The notes under the pieces: generated by a model | The model's database searches: none | What the model saw: only the letters and a program-made list of their open reading frames with translations | What the model was told of the DNA's origin: nothing | Translations under genes and position numbers: made by a program | Source: Ceratodon purpureus | Taxonomy: Eukaryota > Streptophyta > Bryopsida > Pseudoditrichales > Ditrichaceae | Reading direction: 5' to 3' | Length of the DNA: 64,000 bases | Assembly (NCBI GenBank): GCA_014871385.1 | Contig: CM026426.1 | Location: 110,332,457-110,396,456, forward strand | In this document: one piece after another, positions 57,031 to 64,000 of the stretch | Layout of the letters: each line of letters starts with the position of its first letter | Position numbering within the stretch: position 1 is the stretch's first letter

Positions 57031-59169
57031 TACTTACATAAATTAATTTTTCCCTTATCAGGAAGGGGCTCGTCGTCATCAGTGTCTCCAATGACTTCTG
57101 TGTTAATAGCAGCAACTGGAGGTGGTACAGATGGAGTGAACTGAAGAGGCTCGAGAACTTCTTTGAAAATTGAGGTATCTCCCTCAAGTGCAACGATGTG
57201 TCTAGAAGCAGCCCGAGCAGCCCGAACCGAGGCTCCTATATGTCGAAACAGTTAATAAACTATACCTCAAAAATATTATTTCAAGAAATAGCAGTTAATG
57301 TCAAATACTACTCACCAGATCCAGTAGTAAGGTCCACAATAACTCCATCCTCTGGACATAATGCGGTCACAAAGAGTTGTTGTAAGGAATCTGATTTCTC
57401 TTTAGGACCTTGCCAGAGATTGCCATCGTCTTTCTTCTTAATGGCCGTCTCAGATGTGATGACGTGGAAAACAACGTCATCTTTCACCAAGTCAACATTC
57501 TGAAACTCATTAATGGCGCCATAGACAAACTCCTTTGGCTGCCTCTTGACTGAAATAGGAAGAGAGCGGACAAGGACGATGACCCTGGATTTCAATGTCT
57601 GCAAATAATGGATTAATCAGTATGAGAAGGTAGTTATGAAATATTACTATTAAAAATAATAATGAAGATTTAAAGTAAGAACTTACAAACTTTGAAGAGT
57701 CCAAGGGGTGGCATAAATGGAGCGAATTGATGACTGTCCACTCCCCCTTCTCCATCAGATTATTGTTGTTGAAAAATCGAGAGAGTTCTTTCTTGATTAA
57801 ATGGTTGTCTGGGTAAAATTGAAGAAGTGCCCCGTCGTCATGTAGAAATCCACCGCAGAAACCAATGACTAGTTCCAGAAAATCAGCAACCATCTCATTC
57901 TAAGAAGGAATAGAGGTAGGTGTCTGTGACACTCCTGGAACTGGGAGACCATCAGGATAATCTGCTATAACCAGGTCAACTGCAGGCGAATCTGAAATCT
58001 TTCTGTCAAAGAAATACTCCTTTCTAGCTCCGATCTGTACGCATTAAATAATTCATGAGATTCAGAATACAAATATACACCAACAAAAGTCGAAGTGAAA
58101 AGTTTCAAAGAAGCGGTTACCTTTGTTAGAGTAGAAGTGAGTAACTCGTATGACGGAGGAAACCTCTTGTTCTTTGCCTTGTACTTCACCATACCCGAGA
58201 ACGTGTCATTTAGTACAAGAACTGAGGAAGATATACTGGATAAAGGAGCACGCTGCGACAATCCCATTGACTTCATTGACGGCGGAGTAAGTTCATGCTG
58301 TGTTGCTAAACATACAGGAGATACGTGAGGGCGCTTGGCGGGTTGAGTCATAGGCTCGCGAGGAGCGCTGACCGTCTCTGCCTCCGTACGTCCGTCACCT
58401 TGCTCATCATTCTGCCCCTCACCAGGCACGACCCTCTGCTCCTTGGTAGCAGCGGTAGTGGCTGGAATATCTTCGTCTTGATCTACCTCTAACTCACTTG
58501 CCTTCCTCTTTTGAACCCGAGCCTTTCCAGCCCCCTTACCTCTCTTTCTCCTGGGCTTTCGAGTTGGGGGCGATTGGGGCTCATCTTCTTCAGGTGGCGG
58601 CGGTGGAAGGAGAGATAGAGCAGGTTGAAGGGAATCCCGGAGAGGGACATCGAAGGCCGGGGGCTTCTTCGGTGGAAAATCCATATACCAACCGCATCGA
58701 TCATAATGAACAGCATCCCAAGCGTTTAACATGGCTGGAGTATACATACATTCTGTACTAGTGAGATCAAGGTAGTTGGTGAAGAATGCGGGAACCTTGG
58801 ACACTGCCTTGCGGGGGTAGAGAATGTACTTGAAGTATCGAAATAGAACTCTCGTCACAGCTTGAGAGAAATTGGGCATTTGATCTGAAGTCTTGTTTTT
58901 GTGCACTTGGTCGGGGCCTTTGAATTCGCGAAAAAATGCATGGTCCCACAATGAGCACCGCATAGATTCAACGAAGTCAAACACTTGCTCAATGGGATCT
59001 TCTCCGACTAACTCGTAGTTGATACTAACTCCCATGTCCTCAATGACATGGGAGAAGAGGTCCTCGACCTCAACTGCCAACTGTGAGGCAAAGACAATAT
59101 AGATAAGAGCATTGCACTGCGAAATAGTAAAAAAAAACCGTAATGCAAAACTTTTAAACATACTAATGG

Positions 59170-59610
59170 TTCTTATTTATACTGCCGTTGCCGGCAGTAC
59201 AAATAAGGACTCCGTTGGACACGGCAAGGAGTCATAATAAACTTAGCAGTCTATGGGTTCTGCCATTGCTGGCAGTACCCTAGCACTGCTCAATCACGTA
59301 CCCAGGGATAAGAGGAACACCCTCGGGGTACTGCCGGCAACCGCAGTACCCCTCTACTGGCTAAGGAGAATTCTCCTCAGACTGTCGGCAGTACCCCACC
59401 TTGGCTTCGGTTGTGATGGCTAGGGTAATATAAGGAGCACTCTCGGGGTACTGCCGGCAACCGCAGTACCCCTTGACTACCAAAGGGAATTCCTCTGAGG
59501 CTTTCTCTGAGAACCGCCGTTGCCGACAGTCCCCCCACAATGCTCAACAGCGGAAGATATTTGTTACTGCTGGACTGAGCACGGGCAGACCAGGTAACCG
59601 CAGTATCCAT
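59170..59610. repeat. palindromic repeat array, intron 5
   Basis: Six to seven copies of a roughly 28-bp imperfect palindrome (core GGGGTACTGC-CGGCAAC-CGCAGTACCCC) lie 60 to 75 bases apart. They lie only in the intron between exons 59709-60125 and 58121-59116. Good copies are at about 59336 and 59446; others are degenerate. Confidence 0.85.
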
Positions 59611-61194
59611 AGACTCTGCAGCCTTTGCTTACTGTCGTTCTTTGCAAAGCCTTGGCTACAAAAATTGAATGAGAATAAAAGTAAATGCAAAATGAGACTA
59701 GGTCATACCTGTGCCCACCAGGTCGCCTTATGCAGCCATGGTGGAAAATTAACATCAGCAAATCTTGGCTTCGGAAATCTGTGAGATTCTCGAATTGCTG
59801 CTGAGGAGTTCCAGCGCGAAAGCCACTTTACTTTCATTTTGGGAGGCATCGCCGATGTCGCAATCATCCATAGCTTTTCTTGCGTCATCTCCGGAGACTC
59901 GTCATATTTCTCGTAATGTACCTTAATCTGCTCCAAGAAAGCAGGGGTGTTGGCTGGGTCCCCAATAGGAAGAAGCTTCTTTAACTCACTGAGAAATGTG
60001 TCTGCCGTTCTCTTCACAGCCTTGCTGATCCGGTCGTCAACTGATTTTGAGGTCCACTGGTGGGGCTCTGGATACCTCTCATAAAATCGTCGTTTCGCCG
60101 CTCAGGCAGCCTCACCTAATTCTTGCTGCCATAAAACGAGCAAAGCGCTTACAAATCTTAAGTATTCTCTCGGCTAGCTCAAGGGATCAACAAAAGGTAC
60201 ATGCAAATAATATTGCTGAAATTGTGAATGGAAGCTTATGACTCATACCTGATGCAGCACCGTATTGAGGCCATCCAGTGTCAACGTATACCAAGTACGT
60301 TTCGCTCCAGCCTGTTTTGCTTTGGCGCTGTCCAAGGTCGCCTTGCTTACGATGCCTTCGTAGTAGGAAAAAGGTTGAGGAGCAATGCTCTGTATACGGT
60401 ACAGTTTATAAACCATGTTTGTCCCGACGTGAGACTTCTGGTTCCTCCTGTTCATCACACGAAGAATCTTATAAATAAACAGAGATAAGAATCTAAATTA
60501 ATGCATGAGGTTAACGAGGTACAATCTTACCAGTTCACTTCGTGAAGAGCCTCAAGCACCAATGCCACGTCGCTCTTCGGATCAAGAATGATACTCTCGA
60601 CTCTAAAATGCCAATCCATTTCTCCCAAATGGAACTGGTCAATAACAGGAAGCCACGCCTGAAGTCTATGATTCCCGTCCCAAACCATGAACATCTTGTT
60701 CGAAAACACCTTTAGATCTTCATCTCCAAGCAACTCGTGTTCAAATTCCTCATTGCAGTATTGCCATTCGGGACTCCACTTGTCATAAATGGCGTCTGTC
60801 ACATCCCTTGTCTTACCATGATTGTCCTCAAGAGCGACATAGAAATATCAGGTTCCCTCCAAATACCCATAGCTAGTGAAATGCGAAGACAATGTAAGTA
60901 CGTCATTCCTCAATGACGGTCTCACTACTGGAAGTGCCATCATTCTACATAAGGGTATGTGAAGTTTGTCCTTCACAGTCAGTTTCTATTTCAGTTGATC
61001 AAGCCGCGAAGCTGTATTGGTTTGAGACTTCCCAACAAGCTCATTGAGCTTCAAATTCACCTCTAATTCTGTCAGTGGTGCCGCATCAATTTCTGGATCA
61101 ATACACATGTAAAATGAGTTATTGATATTCACACAACGCAAAGTGACTACTTAGTGAACCAAGAGAGCCCCGAGACAGCCCAAGGAGAAATCTC

Positions 61195-61840
61195 CAAAGG
61201 CAATGAAGGGATACTGCCGTTGCCGGCAATACTCCTTGACTGCCTAAGGCGATTTCCCTTTCGCGGTTCTCGGGGTACTGCGGTTGCCGGCAGTACCCTG
61301 AAGGTGCACCTGATTTCACCAAGGGAATCACAACAAAGAACAAGGTGGGGTACTGCCGGCAACAGCAATACCCCACCAGAGACAAAGGAGAATTCTCCTA
61401 AGGCATTGAAGGGGTACTGCCGGCAACCGCAGTACCCCATGACTGCCACTAGAGAATTCTCTTAAGGCTTTCTCGGGGTACTGCGGTTGCCGGCAGTACT
61501 CCGAGAGTTCACCAAGGCCATCACCGCCGAAGCCAAGGTGAGGTACTGCCGGCAACGGCGGTACCCCGAGACAACCAAAGGAGAATTCTCTTTAGGCATT
61601 GAAAGGGTACTGCCGGCAACCGCAGTACCCCATGACTGCCACTAGAGAATTCTCTTAAGGCTTTCTCGAGGTATTGCGGTTGCCGGCAGTACCCCGAGAG
61701 TGCACCCTACTTCACCAAGGCCATGCCGACCACAGCAAAAGAATGGTACTGCCGGCAACGGCAGTACACCCGAGACAGCCTATGGCAAATTTTCCTTTGG
61801 CTGTCAAAGGGTACTGCGGTTGCCGGCAGTACCCCGAAGG
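61195..61840. repeat. palindromic repeat array, intron 2
   Basis: Ten copies of the same palindrome, in both orientations, start near 61201, 61273, 61347, 61413, 61475, 61541, 61607, 61670, 61745 and 61808. Spacing is 62 to 75 bases. Linkers are also similar to each other (GAGAATTCTC, AAGGC, CACC--CTTCACCAAGG). The array lies in the intron between exons 61923-62127 and 60539-61092. Confidence 0.9.
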
Positions 61841-62834
61841 TGCTCCTCATATCCTTATAGCCGGATGTACACCCTAAACCAGATTCATAAAACATCACGA
61901 AGGCAAAAGAATCGCAACGTACCTTCCTCTTCGTCGACAGGGTCTTCGGTGTCGACTTTTCCATCCTGCGGAGTGATTGCATCTTCCTCCTCACGCGAAC
62001 CCGGATCTCCATCATCCTGCGACGCCGTGTCTTCTTGCTCTGCTGAAGCCGCGGCTAAACCTGGGGTTTGCTTCATTTCTACGTCCTCGGATGCGGACTC
62101 CTGGCGAGGCTGCCCGGACTGCGGCAGCTGTGATGGCAATGACAATAGAGAAATGTCAAACCCTAAACGAAAGCACAATAGAAGTGGTCGACTGAATTGC
62201 TGCAACCGAATAGAAGGTAGAGAAAAAAGAAATGCAAAACCTAGAGAGGGATGGTTGTAAAGTGCTGATCACTGACTGAGCTAGAATGGGGGTTGAGGAA
62301 TGCGGGCTCGTTCTGCTTATACCATGGAACGGATTGATCAAACTACTTCAGTACTAGGTACAGAGTTGGCCTGAAGTATTGCTCCAATATAAATCCATGA
62401 CTGTGCCCTAAGAATGATGTTAGTACTAACCCAAGAGTATTGATGACCCTCATTCATTGCCTTTAAATTAGAACTCGTTATTTCTCCAGAAACATTGGAG
62501 TAATATATGCCAGTAAAAACATGTTTGATTTACTACGATCAAAGAATGAACTAACCTCTCCGTCGTTGGTGTCACTGGATTCAGACAGCACCTGTTGGCA
62601 ACTATTCTTCTCTGTCTTCCCTATCTTCTGCCGTCTACCGTAGCGTAAGGTTTGATCGTCACAAACCTCGAGTTCCTCTTCCAACGCTTCAGTAAACAAT
62701 ACCTTTGTAATCCCCTCTTTCTCAAATCGCTCAGTCTGTTTAAGCTTCTTTGCCATCCTACTCCTTGCTAATTGCTTTGCCGAACTATAATGCGTCCCCT
62801 GCTTTCTCCTCCTCTTTCTAGTTGACTCCTGCAT

Positions 62835-63426
62835 GTCACTCACAAGCCATCTAACAAGCACCACAAAACAAAAGACAAACCACAGAAGATTGGTGCTCAA
62901 AGAAACGTATCAGTACTGATACTCAAAAAGACAGAGCACACCTCAGTCCAGCAAACTATAATGAAAACAATGGAACCCTAACACAGAAAAAAATATAGAA
63001 TTTGAATTAATCATATGCATGCATTACTTCTATATATATATAACTAATGCATGAATATGATTAATTCAAATTCTATATATGTATCGTTTTAAATGTAGAA
63101 GGAAAAGACGGCTCATTCTAATCTAATCACACCTCATAAAAAATAGAATCTGCTCCACGATTTAAAGACTTAAAGTAATATTCTAAAAATCTTACCTCAT
63201 ATTTATGGGCCTGCAAAAAGCACCGTCTTAATTAATTAACGCCGTCATTCTTTACTCATTCAATCCTTACCTAACAGAATGAATTACTTTAGAAGTGGCC
63301 AGATAGACATTCAGACCCTCATAAAAAGGTCACAATCGATCCATCATCCCTCTCATTTTGCTCTCGCAATACCGCTTTGCTAGTATACTCACTCTTCTCC
63401 TCTTCCCGATTCAGTTGCCTGCGAAC
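62835..63426. promoter_or_regulatory. putative bidirectional promoter region with a hairpin
   Basis: 592 bases separate the ATG of the minus-strand methyltransferase-like gene from the ATG of the plus-strand open frame. The region is AT-rich and contains a 34-bp inverted repeat (62993-63026 against 63045-63078, one mismatch, 18-base loop). Shared regulation is inferred from layout only. Confidence 0.45.
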
Positions 63427-64000
63427 ATGGGGATGGTTTGTCTGAATGCCCAAGGCATGGGAATCCCTCTTAGGTTTCGCGTAGATGACGATGGTCTAAC
63501 TACAGTTTCCTCTCTTCGCCTGAGTCTCGGATGCCATTTCCGTGAGGATTCCATCACTATAGAGGAGGAGATATTTGATGGCGTTACTGACGAGGTTACC
63601 CACACCCTCGGGCAACCTTCAGTGCGAGATGAGAACAATATGTTGCAGTGGAGACTCTTCCCTGGATCCTATAGAGTCTATGGTCTTACTGATTCTCTAA
63701 TGGCTGCATCCACGGAGATCCTCACCCCCCGTCGCTCTTCTACTTGCACAATTCAGACTCACTTACCTCCAAATGTCAAGGTCAAAGTCGAGCCTGGTAC
63801 CGAGACTGCAAATGTAGAGAAACCTCCTCCAACCGTCATATCTCTCTCTTCTGATGACAAAGTCAGTCCCGTCAAATTGGTGCCCAAGGTCCACGCTGAT
63901 GCTCCTCCTTCCAGTGTCTCTCCTCCATTGTCTCAAATCACAGTTACTATCGTTACGCTTCTTAAAGAGATTGCTAACACGCGTGGGTCAAAAAACATTT
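63427..64000 (+). CDS. unrecognised open frame running off the right edge (partial)
   Basis: From ATG 63427 (MGMVCLNAQGMGIPLRF) 191 codons stay open to the end of the window with no stop. The N-terminal 110 residues are mixed and acidic (EEEIFDGVTDEV), perhaps beta-rich. They are followed by a Lys/Val region with KVKVEPGTE, then TVISLSSDDK and a Pro/Ser-rich tail. No family recognised. A 574-base gap in stops, third-position pyrimidine bias and an ATG after a pyrimidine-rich leader support real coding. It is divergent from the methyltransferase-like gene and may share its promoter. Confidence 0.55.
   Translation, partial: MGMVCLNAQGMGIPLRFRVDDDGLTTVSSLRLSLGCHFREDSITIEEEIFDGVTDEVTHTLGQPSVRDENNMLQWRLFPGSYRVYGLTDSLMAASTEILTPRRSSTCTIQTHLPPNVKVKVEPGTETANVEKPPPTVISLSSDDKVSPVKLVPKVHADAPPSSVSPPLSQITVTIVTLLKEIANTRGSKNI

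Larger units (their letters stand above)
56448..62834 (-). pseudogene. ParB-like plus N6/N4 DNA-methyltransferase-like fusion, ten exons, four in-frame stops
   Basis: Exons from ATG 62834: 62556-62834, 61923-62127, 60539-61092 (or 60531), 60249-60467, 59709-60125, 58121-59116, 57687-58034, 57316-57598, 57034-57235, 56448-56616. All are GT-AG except that the third exon's donor is ambiguous; phases agree over about 1,223 codons. Residues 1-93 are basic. An acidic stretch follows, then near residue 300 FMVWDGNHRLQAW, like the DG(N/H)HR box of ParB/sulfiredoxin folds. Exon 6 ends in a PPPPPEEDE and RKPRRKRGKGAGK linker. Exon 7 has VDLVIADYPDG in the place of motif IV (DPPY). Exons 8-9 have DGVIVDLTTGSG joined to ASVRAARAASRHIVALEGD, like motif I of beta-class (IV before I) enzymes. 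Stops: 60986-60988, 60848-60850, 60102-60104, 57900-57902. DNA adenine or cytosine-N4 methylation is a family inference; the motif IV residues are not canonical. Confidence 0.7.

Noticed and set aside
54306..60988. Stop-codon reassignment or nuclear RNA editing to explain the in-frame stops
   Set aside because: Exportin-4 and the PIF genes use all three stops normally, one stop needs G-to-A instead of C-to-T, and such editing is known in organelles, not for nuclear genes.
61195..61840. CRISPR-like array of evenly spaced palindromes
   Set aside because: Linkers between palindromes are themselves similar, orientation alternates, the array lies in an intron of a eukaryotic gene, and no cas gene is present.

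Overview
The window is nuclear DNA of a land plant. It has many GT-AG introns, CCCTAAA telomere-type repeats, a root-hair/rhizoid type bHLH (RSL family), a 30-exon plant exportin-4 gene, and decayed hAT, CACTA-like, Ty3/gypsy and PIF/Harbinger elements. A bryophyte, probably a moss, fits best. That is an inference from gene content; the sequence alone cannot name the species.

Layout. 1-5.5 kb: broken open frames, including a coiled-coil ORF (+) and a CACTA/tnp2-like remnant (-). 5.56-6.45 kb: a large fold-back inverted repeat with a CCCTAAA hinge. 7.5-10.3 kb: hAT transposase copy 1 (-). 10.3-15.2 kb: degenerate repeats, then AT-rich non-coding DNA. 16.2-18.6 kb: an F-box-like pseudogene and an unclassified transposon-like gene. 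18.7-22.5 kb: a Ty3/gypsy relic in the order pol, putative LTR, gag. 22.5-27.9 kb: three minus-strand ORFs, one RING-like, two of them behind duplicated promoters made of a TATA box plus a CpG-rich 12-mer array. 27.97-28.38 kb: a Tourist-like MITE. 29.4-31.3 kb: RSL-like bHLH (+), probably damaged. 32.1-43.6 kb: exportin-4 (-), intact. 44.7-48.6 kb: a PIF/Harbinger element with both ORFs intact. 49-52 kb: hAT copy 2 (-), decayed. 54.07-55.56 kb: a second RING-like gene with three stops. 56.4-62.8 kb: a ten-exon gene that I read as a ParB-like plus N6/N4 DNA-methyltransferase-like fusion, with four in-frame stops. 63.4-64 kb: an open frame running off the edge.

How it fits together. Exportin-4 is the clear housekeeping gene, and all 30 exons join in frame with no break. 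Most transposon and lineage-specific genes around it are disabled by nonsense codons that are each one C-to-T or G-to-A transition from a sense codon, as expected where cytosines are methylated. Two hAT copies share an alignable position where one has Trp and the other a stop.

The best candidate for something undescribed is the ParB/methyltransferase-like gene. Two of its introns hold an array of about 28-bp palindromes in alternating orientation. The duplicated promoters with GC-rich arrays at 26.6-26.9 and 27.5-27.8 kb are the second candidate.
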